This document shows, one piece after another, positions 46,593 to 56,104 of a DNA stretch of 64,000 nucleotides. The stretch spans positions 186,001-250,000 of the forward strand of contig NZ_FZNT01000004.1 in NCBI RefSeq assembly GCF_900188235.1, given 5' to 3'. Every line of letters starts with the position of its first letter. Position 1 is the stretch's first letter. This DNA comes from Lutibacter agarilyticus. GTDB lineage: Bacteria; Bacteroidota; Bacteroidia; Flavobacteriales; Flavobacteriaceae. Under the pieces are notes generated by a model. The model worked only from the letters and a program-made list of their open reading frames with translations, was not told the origin of the DNA and did no database searches. The position numbers and the translations under genes are program-made.

Positions 46593-47372
46593 ATGAAACT
46601 ACATTTTTACAAATATCAGGGAACCGGAAACGATTTTGTTATGATTGATAATCGTTCATTATTTTTCCCGAAAGATGACGTTCAATTAATAAATAAACTT
46701 TGCGATCGCAGGTTTGGCATTGGTGCTGATGGCTTAATTTTATTAGAACCATCTAAAACTGCAGATTTTACAATGGTCTACTATAATGCTGATGGAAACG
46801 AAGGCAGTATGTGTGGAAATGGTGGTCGCTGCTTAGTTGCTTTTGCAAACCAACTTGAGGTGATTAAGAACGAAACTACTTTTGATGCTGTTGACGGATT
46901 ACACTATGCAACCATAAATAATGGTATTGTAAGCTTGAAAATGATTGACGTTTATGAAATTAGCACTCAAAATACTGACCTATTTTTAAACACAGGCTCT
47001 CCACATCATATTCAGTTTAGTAATAATGTTGCTGCTATTAATGTAAAAGAATTAGGTGCCAAAATTAGATATGGCGCTCCTTATTTTGAAGAAGGAACTA
47101 ATGTGAATTTTGCTGAGCAAGTTTCTGAAAACGCTTTCAAAGTAAGAACCTATGAACGTGGTGTTGAAGATGAAACTTTAGCTTGTGGAACTGGTGTTAC
47201 AGCGGTTGCTATTGCAGCTAACAGCGCTAATAAAACTTCAAAAAATACCATACAACTTGAAGTATTGGGTGGAAACTTAGAAGTTTCATTTGACAAAAGT
47301 GAAAATATCTACACGAATGTGTTTTTAAAAGGTCCTGCTCAATTTGTTTTTGAAGGAGATATTCAAATTTAA
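46593..47372 (+). CDS. dapF: Diaminopimelate epimerase DapF
   Basis: A 259-residue PLP-independent epimerase that converts LL- to meso-diaminopimelate for lysine and peptidoglycan. It has KYQGTGNDFVMIDNR at the start, the first catalytic Cys in CGNGGRC (about 75-81) and the second in ACGTGVTA (about 198-205). Length is typical. It starts the dapF-GNAT-mltG operon; the next gene overlaps its stop by 1 nt. Confidence 0.96.
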   Translation: MKLHFYKYQGTGNDFVMIDNRSLFFPKDDVQLINKLCDRRFGIGADGLILLEPSKTADFTMVYYNADGNEGSMCGNGGRCLVAFANQLEVIKNETTFDAVDGLHYATINNGIVSLKMIDVYEISTQNTDLFLNTGSPHHIQFSNNVAAINVKELGAKIRYGAPYFEEGTNVNFAEQVSENAFKVRTYERGVEDETLACGTGVTAVAIAANSANKTSKNTIQLEVLGGNLEVSFDKSENIYTNVFLKGPAQFVFEGDIQI

Positions 47373-47893
47373 TGGCTACATTACTTGGTAAACATATAAG
47401 CTTAAGAGCATTAGAACCTGAAGATTTAAATTTTTTGTTTTCTATTGAAAACGACGAATCTTTTTGGGAAATTAGCAATACTCAGTTGCCATTTTCAAAA
47501 TATATTCTTAAAAATTATATTGAAAACGCACATCAAGATATATATGAAGCCAAACAATATCGCTTTGTAATTTGCAACACCGCAAACACTCCTGTTGGAA
47601 TGATTGATTTGTTTGAATTTGAACCTCAGCATAGCAGAGTTGGGATTGGCTTATTAGTACTTCCTAATTATCAAAGAAAAGGTTATGCTTCAGAAGCATT
47701 AGAACTTGTAATTGAGTATGCTTTTACACGTTTAAATGCGCATCAACTATTTGCCAATATCACTCAAGATAATAATAAAAGTATTGCCTTATTTGAAAAA
47801 TTCAATTTTAAAATCGCCGGAACTAAAAAAGATTGGATATTTTTTAATAATGGCTATAAAAATGAATTATTATACCAATTAATTAAACATTAA
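47372..47893 (+). CDS. GNAT N-acetyltransferase (RimJ/RimL-like)
   Basis: A 173-residue acetyltransferase. The acetyl-CoA binding segment is YQRKGYASEALELVIEYAF (about 108-126, the Q/RxxGxG/A type), followed by QDNNKSIALFEKFNFK, typical of the RimJ/RimL branch. The substrate is not known. It sits between dapF and mltG in the same operon. Confidence 0.88.
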   Translation: MATLLGKHISLRALEPEDLNFLFSIENDESFWEISNTQLPFSKYILKNYIENAHQDIYEAKQYRFVICNTANTPVGMIDLFEFEPQHSRVGIGLLVLPNYQRKGYASEALELVIEYAFTRLNAHQLFANITQDNNKSIALFEKFNFKIAGTKKDWIFFNNGYKNELLYQLIKH

Positions 47894-47894
47894 C

Positions 47895-48929
47895 ATGAGT
47901 TTAAAAAAGTTAATTCTATTCATAAGTGGCCTACTTATTATAATTGCAGGTGTATCTGCTTTTAATTTTTACACTAAAATATACAAACCGAATACGGTAA
48001 AAGAAGGCTATTTATACATTCCTACAGGTAGTAGTTTTAATGAAGTCGAAAATTTAACACGACCATTTTTAAAAAGGGTGAAACCATTTATTTGGGTTGC
48101 CACTAAAAAAAACTACCCAAACACGATTAAACCGGGGAAATATTTTATTTCAGAAGGAATGAATAACAACGATTTGGTAAATTTATTACGAAGTGGAAAA
48201 CAAACTCCTGTAAAATTATCATTCAACAATCAAGATACTTTTGAAAAACTTGCCGGAAGAATTGCTGAACAAATTGAAGCTGATTCAATTTCACTGCTAA
48301 AAGTCTTTAAAAATTCAGAATTTACAACAAAAAAAGGTTTTAATTCTAAAACCAGTATTGGCATGTACATTCCTAATACCTATCAATTTTATTGGAATAC
48401 TTCTGCTGAAGCTTTTCAACAAAAAATGGAAAAGGAATATCAACGATTTTGGAATGAAAGTAGAATTAATAAAGCTAAAAAATTAAAATTAACTAAAAAT
48501 CAGGTAATTACCTTAGCATCCATAGTTCAAAAAGAAACAGCTCTTGTAAAAGAAAGACCAATTGTTGCTGGATTATATTTAAATAGATATTACGATAAAT
48601 GGCCATTACAAGCCGATCCTACCATAATTTTTGCATTGAAACAACAATACGGATCTGACACCGTAATTAAGCGTGTTTTAACAAAGGATTTGACTATAGA
48701 TTCTCCTTACAACACTTATAAAAATAGTGGTTTACCTCCAGGGCCGATTGCTATGCCTGACATCTCTTCAATAGACGCTGTATTAAACCCAACCAAGCAT
48801 AAATACTACTACATGTGCGCCAGTATAACTAACATTGGTCAGCACGAATTTGCAAAAAATTTAGCGCAACACAACAGAAATGCCGCCAAGTATCAAAAAT
48901 GGTTAAGCAAGCAAGGTGTTAACAGGTAA
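47895..48929 (+). CDS. mltG: Endolytic murein transglycosylase MltG
   Basis: A 344-residue YceG-family enzyme that cuts new glycan strands. An N-terminal membrane segment (about 5-25) anchors it. The LysM-like region follows, then the catalytic domain with LASIVQKETAL, whose Glu is the catalytic residue, NRYYDKWPLQADPTI, YNTYKNSGLPPGPI and the PTKHKYYYM end motif. It starts 1 nt after the GNAT gene. Confidence 0.93.
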   Translation: MSLKKLILFISGLLIIIAGVSAFNFYTKIYKPNTVKEGYLYIPTGSSFNEVENLTRPFLKRVKPFIWVATKKNYPNTIKPGKYFISEGMNNNDLVNLLRSGKQTPVKLSFNNQDTFEKLAGRIAEQIEADSISLLKVFKNSEFTTKKGFNSKTSIGMYIPNTYQFYWNTSAEAFQQKMEKEYQRFWNESRINKAKKLKLTKNQVITLASIVQKETALVKERPIVAGLYLNRYYDKWPLQADPTIIFALKQQYGSDTVIKRVLTKDLTIDSPYNTYKNSGLPPGPIAMPDISSIDAVLNPTKHKYYYMCASITNIGQHEFAKNLAQHNRNAAKYQKWLSKQGVNR

Positions 48930-49067
48930 AAACCCTTAACCTCAAACGTTTTCACACCACTTTATTTTAAATATTTTTCACACTTATAAATAAATTCATT
49001 ATTTTTATACAACAAAAATTAACTTTTACTAATGATTTACTAAATTAAATTATTTTTTACAAAAAAC

Positions 49068-49097
49068 TTGTTTATATTAAAAAATAGTCTAATTTTG
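49068..49097 (+). promoter_or_regulatory. Promoter for the lysozyme-like gene
   Basis: TTG (49068-49070), a 19-nt spacer and TAATTTTG (49090-49097) form a near-perfect Bacteroidota promoter. Transcription would start near 49104, 32 nt before the ATG at 49136. Confidence 0.65.
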
Positions 49098-49135
49098 CAC
49101 CCCGAAATTTACTAGGTATTTAAAACCTTTAAATT

Positions 49136-49753
49136 ATGAGAAAAACAATCATATTTTTAAGTTTAATTATTTTAGTTATTTTTATTTCTGGATTTTCAGA
49201 AATTAAATTAATAACTAATAACACAACAAACTTAACGGCTAGCTTAAGCTACGTTCCTACCGAAACAGAAAGCATTGAACCTATTTTCCAGATTCCTTTT
49301 GTAGGCAATTCATTTAATGGATTTAGAGAAGCGCTTGCATTTAAAGAATCACAAGGTAAATATAATGCTGTTAACACTCTTGGGTATTTAGGAAAATACC
49401 AATTCGGAAGAAGCACATTAGAAAGATTCAACATTTACAACACTAAAACATTCTTAGAAAGTCCTGAATTACAGGAAGATGCTTTTATAGCATTATGCTC
49501 TGTTAATAAATGGATTTTAAGAAAAGACATCAAGCGAAAAGTAGGTAAAAAAATCAACGGAACTGAAATTACTGAGTCAGGTATATTAGCTGCAGCTCAT
49601 TTAGCGGGCGCTGGTAACGTTAAAAAATATTTACGAAGTAATGGAAGTTCTCAATTTAAAGACGCCTACGGGAGCTCAATACAACATTACATTAAAAAAT
49701 TCTCAGGTTACGACACTTCATTTATTGAAGCAAATCAAAAACCAGTATTATAA
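49136..49753 (+). CDS. Secreted lysozyme-like / transglycosylase-type protein
   Basis: A 205-residue protein with an N-terminal signal or anchor (about 4-22). The core FREALAFKESQGKYNAVNTLG (here FREALAFKESQGKY) with the Glu at about residue 68, and GKYQFGRSTLE, resembles the lysozyme-like fold of lytic transglycosylases, where a Glu near the start of the domain is catalytic. Later parts (AAAHLAGAGNVKKYL) also fit. It is probably a cell-wall enzyme. The exact family is not fixed. Confidence 0.7.
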   Translation: MRKTIIFLSLIILVIFISGFSEIKLITNNTTNLTASLSYVPTETESIEPIFQIPFVGNSFNGFREALAFKESQGKYNAVNTLGYLGKYQFGRSTLERFNIYNTKTFLESPELQEDAFIALCSVNKWILRKDIKRKVGKKINGTEITESGILAAAHLAGAGNVKKYLRSNGSSQFKDAYGSSIQHYIKKFSGYDTSFIEANQKPVL

Positions 49754-49774
49754 TTTTCGAATTATTGTGAAAAT

Positions 49775-49806
49775 AAAAAACTCAAACTTTTCAGTTTGAG
49801 TTTTTT
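49775..49806. terminator. Bidirectional intrinsic terminator
   Basis: AAAAAACTCAAACT (49775-49788) pairs with AGTTTGAGTTTTTT (49793-49806) around a 4-nt loop. A-run on one side and T-run on the other make it work for both the lysozyme-like gene and the convergent rsmI-like gene. Confidence 0.85.
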
Positions 49807-50521
49807 ATTCTTTATGAATTACAAAAATAGTTGGTCTTTTATGCAAGTCTGGATGCTCTTTATCCCACTCTTTAATGGTCAACGTTTTAATATATTCATC
49901 TTTCAGAGTAATATCACAAGCTATACAAAGTTTTGTTGACGAGCTTAATGCATTTTTTAAATCTGCAAACATTTTTTCATTCCTGTACGGAGTTTCAATA
50001 AATATTTGAGATTGTTTTTTTTCTTTAGATAAACGCTCTAAATCTTTAATTGCTTTTTTTCTTTCAGCAGCATCAATAGGTAAATACCCATTGAATGCGA
50101 AATTTTGACCATTAAACCCAGAAGCCATCATAGCCAAAACAATTGATGAAGGTCCAACCATAGGAACTACTCTAATTCCTTTTTCGTGCGCCAACTTTAC
50201 AACATCAGCGCCAGGATCTGCAATAGCAGGTACTCCAGCCTCAGAAAGCAATCCCACTGAAATGCCTTGCTCACAAACATCTAAATAAGTTTGCACTTCA
50301 ACCTCTTCTACATATTTATCTAGTTTGTATAAAACCAAAGAAGGTTGCGACTTTTTAGGTGTAATTTTTTTTATAAATCTTCGTGCTGTTTTTTCATTCT
50401 CAACAACAAAATGATTTAACTCTTCAATGATTTTTTTTACTGAATACGGAAGCACTTCTAAAGGTTCATTATCACCTAAAGTTGTAGGAATTAAATATAA
50501 TTTACCTTTTTGATTATTCAT
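49805..50521 (-). CDS. SAM-dependent methyltransferase, RsmI-like
   Basis: A 238-residue tetrapyrrole-methylase-fold protein. It has LYLIPTTLGD at the start, GLLSEAGVPAIADPGADVV (about 88-106), VVPMVGPSSIVLAMMASGF and FIETPYRN, the motifs of RsmI-type 16S rRNA ribose methyltransferases. Bacteroidota often have this divergent copy, and its exact target is not known. It overlaps the phosphatase gene by 8 nt. Confidence 0.85.
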   Translation of the reverse strand: MNNQKGKLYLIPTTLGDNEPLEVLPYSVKKIIEELNHFVVENEKTARRFIKKITPKKSQPSLVLYKLDKYVEEVEVQTYLDVCEQGISVGLLSEAGVPAIADPGADVVKLAHEKGIRVVPMVGPSSIVLAMMASGFNGQNFAFNGYLPIDAAERKKAIKDLERLSKEKKQSQIFIETPYRNEKMFADLKNALSSSTKLCIACDITLKDEYIKTLTIKEWDKEHPDLHKRPTIFVIHKE

Positions 50522-50975
50522 TTGAATTAATTTTTTTTGAAATCACATCGCAAGCTTCATCCAACATATTGTAAACATTCTTAAACCCAAATTCACCTCC
50601 GTAATATGGATCTGGAACATCTAAATCTTCACCAGGAAAAACTTCATTTAAAATTAAGCTAACTTTTGCTTTATCCTCTTCATTTCGAGCCAACTCAATA
50701 ACATCTCTATAATTTGATTGATCCATCACATAAATCAAATCGAAATTATCAAAATCTTTCACTATAAATTTTCGAGCTTGTTGATTTGTAATATCAATTC
50801 CATGTACCGAAGCTACTGAAATAGATCTTTTATCAGGTTTTGCACCTATATGATACCCACCTGTACCAGCTGAATCAATAAAAGTTTTGTGAGAAAAAAC
50901 TTTAGATCTTAAAATACCTTCAGCTAATGGCGATCGGCAAATGTTCCCCAAGCAAACCATTAATACTTTAGTCAT
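50514..50975 (-). CDS. Low-molecular-weight protein-tyrosine phosphatase
   Basis: A 153-residue phosphatase. The P-loop CLGNICRSPLAEG near the N terminus carries the nucleophile Cys8 and Arg14, and VPDPYYGG near residue 122 holds the general acid Asp. Length is typical. It lies between dnaA and the rsmI-like gene, all on the minus strand. Confidence 0.94.
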   Translation of the reverse strand: MTKVLMVCLGNICRSPLAEGILRSKVFSHKTFIDSAGTGGYHIGAKPDKRSISVASVHGIDITNQQARKFIVKDFDNFDLIYVMDQSNYRDVIELARNEEDKAKVSLILNEVFPGEDLDVPDPYYGGEFGFKNVYNMLDEACDVISKKINSNE

Positions 50976-50980
50976 TGTAA

Positions 50981-52411
50981 TTAAAATGTAAGTTTTTTAG
51001 TAATATCGTCTACGTATTTTCTAAACTGCTTATCAGTCTCCGTTAAATTATCAACTGTTTTACAAGCATGCAGTACCGTTGCGTGATCTCTTTTTCCAAT
51101 TTGAGAACCAATACTTGCCAATGAAGCTTTGGTCATTCTTTTAGCAAAGTACATTGCCAACTGACGCGCTTGAACAATATGACGTTTACGCGTTTTAGAT
51201 TGTAAAGTTGCTACATCTAATTCAAAATAGTTAGAAACAATTTTTTGAATGTAATCTATAGAAACTTCTCTTTTGGTGTTTTTTACAAATTTATCTACAA
51301 TTTGTCTGGTTAAAGATAAGGTAAACTCTTTTCTATTGAATGAAGCTTGTGCAATCATTGAGATTAAAACACCTTCTAACTCTCTAACGTTCGATTTAAT
51401 ATGTTTTGCAATATATTCTACAATTTCATCTGGCATTTCTACACCATCTCTGTACAATTTATTTTGCAAGATAGAAACTCGTGTTTCATAGTCAGGTGCT
51501 TGTAACTCAGCAGACAATCCCCACTTAAATCTTGAAAGCAATCGTTGTTCAATATCCTGCATATCAACAGGAGCTTTATCTGAAGTTAAAATAACCTGCT
51601 TCCCATTTTGGTGCAAGTGATTAAAAATATGGAAAAATACATCTTGAGTTCCTGTCTTACCAGATAAGAATTGAACATCATCAATAATTAACACATCAAT
51701 CATTTGATAAAAATGAATAAAATCATTTCTAGTATTTCCTTTTACAGAATCAATGTATTGTTGTGTAAACTTTTCAGAAGAAATATATAAAACTGTTTTG
51801 TCTGGATACTTATCTTTAATTTCAACCCCTATCGCATGCGCAATGTGTGTTTTACCTAAACCAACACCTCCATAAATTAACAATGGATTAAACGATGTTC
51901 CTCCAGGCTTATTAGCCACTGCCAAACCAGCAGAACGCCCTAACCTATTTGAGTCACCTTCAACAAAACTTGCGAAATTATAATTAGGGTTTAATTGAGA
52001 TTCAACTTTAACTTTCTGAATCCCAGGAATGATAAACGGATTTTTTAACTCTCGTTTATTCAAATCTAAGGGAGCGTTTACTCCTTGACTAGAATGAATT
52101 GGGTTTCTATTAGAACTTGGAATTTTCACAGTATGCGGATTGCTACTACTGTAATTATTTTCCATTCTCACATCATAAATCAACTTTGCATCAGCACCCA
52201 ATTGTTTTACCAAAGCAACTCTTAATAACTTAATGTAATGCTCTTCTAACCATTCATAAAAAAACTTACTTGGCACCTGAATTGTTAAAGCTTCACCAGA
52301 TAATTTTATAGGCTTAATAGGTTCAAACCATGTTTTGTACGCTTGTTGCTTGATATTATCCTCTATAAAAGATAAACACTCACCCCAAACTGATGATGCA
52401 GTTTTCGTCAT
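50981..52411 (-). CDS. dnaA: Chromosomal replication initiator DnaA
   Basis: A 476-residue AAA+ initiator. Domain I is at about 1-85; the variable linker is at about 95-140. The ATPase has Walker A YGGVGLGKTH (about 181-190) and Walker B VLIIDDVQFL. The C-terminal DNA-binding domain has IGSQIGKRDHATVLHACKTV (here GKRDHATVLHA). No cluster of DnaA boxes was found nearby, so the origin is probably elsewhere. Confidence 0.97.
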   Translation of the reverse strand: MTKTASSVWGECLSFIEDNIKQQAYKTWFEPIKPIKLSGEALTIQVPSKFFYEWLEEHYIKLLRVALVKQLGADAKLIYDVRMENNYSSSNPHTVKIPSSNRNPIHSSQGVNAPLDLNKRELKNPFIIPGIQKVKVESQLNPNYNFASFVEGDSNRLGRSAGLAVANKPGGTSFNPLLIYGGVGLGKTHIAHAIGVEIKDKYPDKTVLYISSEKFTQQYIDSVKGNTRNDFIHFYQMIDVLIIDDVQFLSGKTGTQDVFFHIFNHLHQNGKQVILTSDKAPVDMQDIEQRLLSRFKWGLSAELQAPDYETRVSILQNKLYRDGVEMPDEIVEYIAKHIKSNVRELEGVLISMIAQASFNRKEFTLSLTRQIVDKFVKNTKREVSIDYIQKIVSNYFELDVATLQSKTRKRHIVQARQLAMYFAKRMTKASLASIGSQIGKRDHATVLHACKTVDNLTETDKQFRKYVDDITKKLTF

Positions 52412-52578
52412 TGGTACTAAAAAAGTATTAAAAAGTTAATAATTAATTGATTACATTAGAGCAATTCTTGTCATTCTTTGGCTGTACAAAAATGTGAATA
52501 TTTTTCATCATAAAAAAATAAAATATCTATTGATTATTAATTTTTTTTTGCGTAAATAACACTTCATAAATATACAAA

Positions 52579-52983
52579 ATGATATCAGATAAAATACAAT
52601 TTAGAGTGAGATATGGTGAAACCGACCAAATGAGTTATGCTTATCACGGAAATTATGCGGCCTATTTTGAAATGGGAAGAACTGAATGGCTAAGAAAACT
52701 AGGGGTTTCGTACAGAAGTATGGAAGAAAATGGCATTATGTTACCTGTAATTAATCTAAATACAAATTACTTAAAACCTGCAAAATATGATGATATTTTA
52801 ACCCTCAAAACTACTTTAGCAAAAAAACCAACAGCAAGAATAGAATTTGAGTTTGAAATTCACAATGAAAATAACGAATTGTTAACAACTGCAACTGCAA
52901 CTTTGGTGTTTGTAAACATGAAAACGAACCGACCAACTCGTATTCCAGAAGACTTGTTAAATAAAATAAACTTTAAGAAGTAA
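52579..52983 (+). CDS. Acyl-CoA thioesterase, YbgC/4HBT family
   Basis: A 134-residue hot-dog-fold enzyme with VRYGETDQMSYAYHGNYAAYFE (here RYGETDQM and HGNYAAYFE), where the Asp is the catalytic residue of YbgC-type thioesterases. It is divergent from dnaA. Its end overlaps the convergent yigZ-like gene by 11 nt. Confidence 0.88.
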   Translation: MISDKIQFRVRYGETDQMSYAYHGNYAAYFEMGRTEWLRKLGVSYRSMEENGIMLPVINLNTNYLKPAKYDDILTLKTTLAKKPTARIEFEFEIHNENNELLTTATATLVFVNMKTNRPTRIPEDLLNKINFKK

Positions 52984-53590
52984 CTTTTTTAATTTTTAAA
53001 CAGCGTAAGTCTAAAAACAATTGATGGATTTTTGCTGCATTTTTTTTTCGAACAGCAATTAAAAAATCACAATTGAGTTCCATTTTTTGATCTAATAGAA
53101 TTAAGGACTGCTCTTTTACAATTCGCATTACCTTATTCATGTGTTGGTATTCAAAAATTATTTGAAAATAAACATCAATTGTTTTTTCGACAACTATAAC
53201 TTCCTCTAAAATTAATTTAGTAGATGTTTTGTACGCGTTAATTAAACCACCAACACCTAGTTTAGTTCCCCCAAAATAACGTACAACAACCACTAAAACG
53301 TTTGTTAAATCAAAAGATAAAATTTGCCCGTAAATTGGTTGACCTGCAGAATTACTAGGTTCTCCATCATCATTTGCACGATAACGCATATCTTCTACTC
53401 CAATTCTATAAGCATAACACCAATGCCTTGCAGTATGGTGTTTTTTCTTCAATGCATCAATATGTAATTTTACTTCTTCTTCAGAAGTAACTGGGAATAC
53501 ATACCCAATAAATTTGCTTCCTTTATCTTTAAAAAGAGCGTCTCCACCAGCAATATCAATTGTTTTGTATGTATCTTTTTCTAAATCCAT
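52973..53590 (-). CDS. YigZ/IMPACT-family protein
   Basis: A 205-residue protein with the UPF0029/IMPACT N-terminal domain: KKHHTARHWCYAYRIG (about 48-63), NDDGEPSNSAGQPIYGQI and VVVRYFGGTKLGVGGLI. A C-terminal DUF1949-like domain follows. The role is unclear; the family is linked to translation control and ribosome work. Confidence 0.9.
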   Translation of the reverse strand: MDLEKDTYKTIDIAGGDALFKDKGSKFIGYVFPVTSEEEVKLHIDALKKKHHTARHWCYAYRIGVEDMRYRANDDGEPSNSAGQPIYGQILSFDLTNVLVVVVRYFGGTKLGVGGLINAYKTSTKLILEEVIVVEKTIDVYFQIIFEYQHMNKVMRIVKEQSLILLDQKMELNCDFLIAVRKKNAAKIHQLFLDLRCLKIKKVTS

Positions 53591-53612
53591 AAATAAATAT
53601 TAAATAGAAGAA

Positions 53613-54662
53613 CTAATAATTCTTATAAATGGACAACGTATCATTCGAAATTTCTTTAATTTCAAATGGTGCTTTTTTTAATTCAGGTGCTTTCAACCCT
53701 TTTTCAAATAAAACATCTCCAACAAAAACAACAGCCTCATCCCATAAATCTGCATCCATAAAACCTTGTAAAGTTTGCTTCCCTCCTTCAATAATTATGG
53801 ATTGAATTTCATACTTATATAAAACATCACAAATTTGTTGAAGTACATTTTCTTTGAAGTTAATCTGTTCAAAAACTACATTTTCATAAGAATTTATGAC
53901 CTGTTTTACTTCTGAAAAAACAATTGTTTTGGTAGTTCCATTCAACAAATTATAATTCGATGGAATTTTAGCTGTTCTATCAATAACTACGCGAATTGGA
54001 TTATTTCCACCCCAACTTCTAACTGTTAAACTTGGATTGTCATTTAAAGCGGTATTGGTTCCAACTAAAATTGCTTGTTCTTCAGCACGCATTTTATGCA
54101 CTAATTGCTGAGAATAGGTATTTGAAATCCAGTTTGGAGAAACAGCATCTGTTTCATTTCTTAATTTATCAATAAAACCATCTTTTGTTTCAGCCCATTT
54201 CAACACAATAAAAGGACGCTTTTTAGCATGAAACGTAAAAAAGCGTTTATTTAGTTGATAACATTCGTTTTCTAAAACACCCACAAAAACATCACAACCG
54301 TTTTCTATCAAATATTTCACTCCTTTTCCACTAACTTTACTGTTTGAATCTACAATTCCTACAACAACATTTTTAATCCCCATTTCAACAATTAAATGAG
54401 CGCAAGGAGGTGTTTTTCCAAAATGAGAACAAGGCTCTAAACTCACATAAATAGTCGCATTTTTTAACAACGATCTATCTTCAACCGCATTTATAGCATT
54501 TACTTCAGCATGAGGCTCACCCGCTTTTTTATGCCAACCTTCACCTATAATAGTATCATTTAAAACCACAACACTACCAACCATAGGATTTGGATAGGTG
54601 GTGCCAATTCCATTTTTAGCAAGTTGAATGCAACGTTTTATGTATTTTTCATGTAAATTCAC
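53613..54662 (-). CDS. ribD: Riboflavin biosynthesis protein RibD
   Basis: A bifunctional deaminase-reductase of 349 residues. The deaminase zinc site is PHAEVNAI and PCSHFGKTPPC; the reductase domain has RPFIVLKWAETKDGFI, VGTNTALNDNPSLTVR and IIEGGKQTLQGF. The frame stays open to an ATG at 54794, but that would run through the start of the divergent GNAT gene. The start is placed at GTG 54662, where the family begins (HEKYIKRCIQLAKNG). TATTTTTG, a -7 element, ends 4 nt before this GTG and supports it. Confidence 0.92.
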   Translation of the reverse strand: MNLHEKYIKRCIQLAKNGIGTTYPNPMVGSVVVLNDTIIGEGWHKKAGEPHAEVNAINAVEDRSLLKNATIYVSLEPCSHFGKTPPCAHLIVEMGIKNVVVGIVDSNSKVSGKGVKYLIENGCDVFVGVLENECYQLNKRFFTFHAKKRPFIVLKWAETKDGFIDKLRNETDAVSPNWISNTYSQQLVHKMRAEEQAILVGTNTALNDNPSLTVRSWGGNNPIRVVIDRTAKIPSNYNLLNGTTKTIVFSEVKQVINSYENVVFEQINFKENVLQQICDVLYKYEIQSIIIEGGKQTLQGFMDADLWDEAVVFVGDVLFEKGLKAPELKKAPFEIKEISNDTLSIYKNY

Positions 54663-54666
54663 AGCG

Positions 54667-54674
54667 CAAAAATA
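54667..54674 (-). promoter_or_regulatory. -7 element 4 nt before the ribD GTG
   Basis: TATTTTTG on the minus strand, 4 nt before the GTG at 54662, with a TTG 18 nt upstream. It indicates a leaderless ribD mRNA and supports the non-ATG start. Confidence 0.5.
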
Positions 54675-54684
54675 GCATTTTAAA

Positions 54685-55176
54685 ATGACTCTCAACAACT
54701 TTACAATACGAGAAATTGAACCAAAAGACAACCCTAAAATTGCCAAAGCTATTCGGGAAGTTTTAATTGAGTTTGGCGTACCAAAAGTTGGCACTGCTTA
54801 TGCCGATACTATTTTAGATACGTTATCTGAAGCTTACACCGTTCAAAATTCGATTTATTTTGTGGTTGAAAAAAATGGAGAGATTTATGGCGGTGCAGGA
54901 ATTAAACAATTAGACAATTACGATGGAAATATTTGTGAACTTCAAAAAATGTATTTTAAATCTGAAGCTAGAGGAATGGGTTTGGGAAGTAAAATGATGG
55001 ATAGTTGCCTGCAAAAAGCAATTGAATTTGGTTTTGAAAAATGCTATTTAGAAACACTTCCTTATATGGAAGAAGCTAGAAAATTATACCGAAAAGCTGG
55101 ATTTAAAGATTTAGACGCTCCAATGGGAGATACTGGTCATTATTCTTGTAATTTATGGATGCTTAAAAATTTATAA
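54685..55176 (+). CDS. GNAT-family acetyltransferase
   Basis: A 163-residue acetyltransferase with KSEARGMGLGSKMMDSCL (about 93-110), the acetyl-CoA loop, followed by CYLETLPYMEEARKLYRKAGFK. The substrate is unknown. Its start is 22 nt from the divergent ribD start, and its stop overlaps the prmC start by 1 nt. Confidence 0.88.
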   Translation: MTLNNFTIREIEPKDNPKIAKAIREVLIEFGVPKVGTAYADTILDTLSEAYTVQNSIYFVVEKNGEIYGGAGIKQLDNYDGNICELQKMYFKSEARGMGLGSKMMDSCLQKAIEFGFEKCYLETLPYMEEARKLYRKAGFKDLDAPMGDTGHYSCNLWMLKNL

Positions 55177-56039
55177 TGGAACTAATAGCTTTTAAAAAAC
55201 ACTTTTTTTCAGCGTTGTCTGAAATATATCCTGAAACAGAAATTCAATCGTTTTTCAATATTTTAATTGAATTTAAACTTCATTTAAAAAGAATAGACGC
55301 TGCCTTACAGCCTTCTTTTGAAATTGAAACAACAGCTTTAGATTTTCTTAAAAAAGCAACTTCAGATTTAAAAAGCCAAATTCCTATACAATATATAATA
55401 GGTGAAACGGAATTTTACGGACTTCCTTTTTATGTAAATAAAAACGTATTAATTCCAAGACCTGAAACTGAAGAATTGGTAGCTTGGATTATCAACGACA
55501 GGAAAGCTGAAGACTCAAAAAATTCAATCAAAATTTTAGACATTGGAACAGGAAGTGGCTGCATTCCAATTTCATTGGCCAAAAATATTCCTAATGCAGA
55601 AGTTTCTTCCATTGACATTTCTTCCGAAGCCATAAAAACTGCTGAAAAAAATGCAACTTTAAACAACGTTGATATTCAATTTATGGAAGCTGATATTTTA
55701 AACACCTCCAATCTTCCATACATAGTTGATGTAATTGTAAGCAATCCTCCTTATGTCCGCGAGATAGAAAAACAAGAAATGCAAAAAAACGTTTTAGAAT
55801 ATGAACCACAATTAGCATTGTTTGTAGAAGATGAAAATCCGCTTTTATTTTATGATAAAATTGCTGATTTAGCAAAAAATTATTTATCAAAAAATGGGCA
55901 ATTGTATTTTGAAATCAATCAATATTTAGGAAAAGAAACTGTTGAACTCTTAAAAACTAAAGGATTTACAACTATTGAACTGAAAAAAGATCTTTTTGGA
56001 GTAGACCGAATGATAAAAGCATCTTTTAATAACTCGTAA
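55176..56039 (+). CDS. prmC: Peptide chain release factor N5-glutamine methyltransferase PrmC
   Basis: A 287-residue methyltransferase that modifies the GGQ motif of release factors. It has the N-terminal helical domain, PIQYIIGETEFYGL and VLIPRPETEELV, then the SAM motif LDIGTGSGCIPISLA (about 124-138) and NPPYVRE (about 192-198), which positions the Gln substrate. Confidence 0.94.
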   Translation: MELIAFKKHFFSALSEIYPETEIQSFFNILIEFKLHLKRIDAALQPSFEIETTALDFLKKATSDLKSQIPIQYIIGETEFYGLPFYVNKNVLIPRPETEELVAWIINDRKAEDSKNSIKILDIGTGSGCIPISLAKNIPNAEVSSIDISSEAIKTAEKNATLNNVDIQFMEADILNTSNLPYIVDVIVSNPPYVREIEKQEMQKNVLEYEPQLALFVEDENPLLFYDKIADLAKNYLSKNGQLYFEINQYLGKETVELLKTKGFTTIELKKDLFGVDRMIKASFNNS

Positions 56040-56092
56040 TTCTTTGTCGTTTTTGAAGTTATTTCTCTAACCATACTTAATTCTAAAACAAG

Positions 56093-56100
56093 TACCTTTG
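56093..56100 (+). promoter_or_regulatory. -7 element 4 nt before the helicase gene
   Basis: TACCTTTG ends at 56100 and the ATG is at 56105, so the mRNA is probably leaderless. The -33 element is not clear. Confidence 0.45.
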
Positions 56101-56104
56101 CCAA

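Noticed and set aside
52412-52578. Replication origin beside dnaA
   Set aside because: No TTATCCACA-like boxes or AT-rich direct repeats were found in the short gap, so an origin cannot be supported here.
54663-54794. Longer N terminus for RibD with an ATG
   Set aside because: It would run through the promoter and start of the divergent GNAT gene; the GTG at 54662 fits the family start and has a -7 element.
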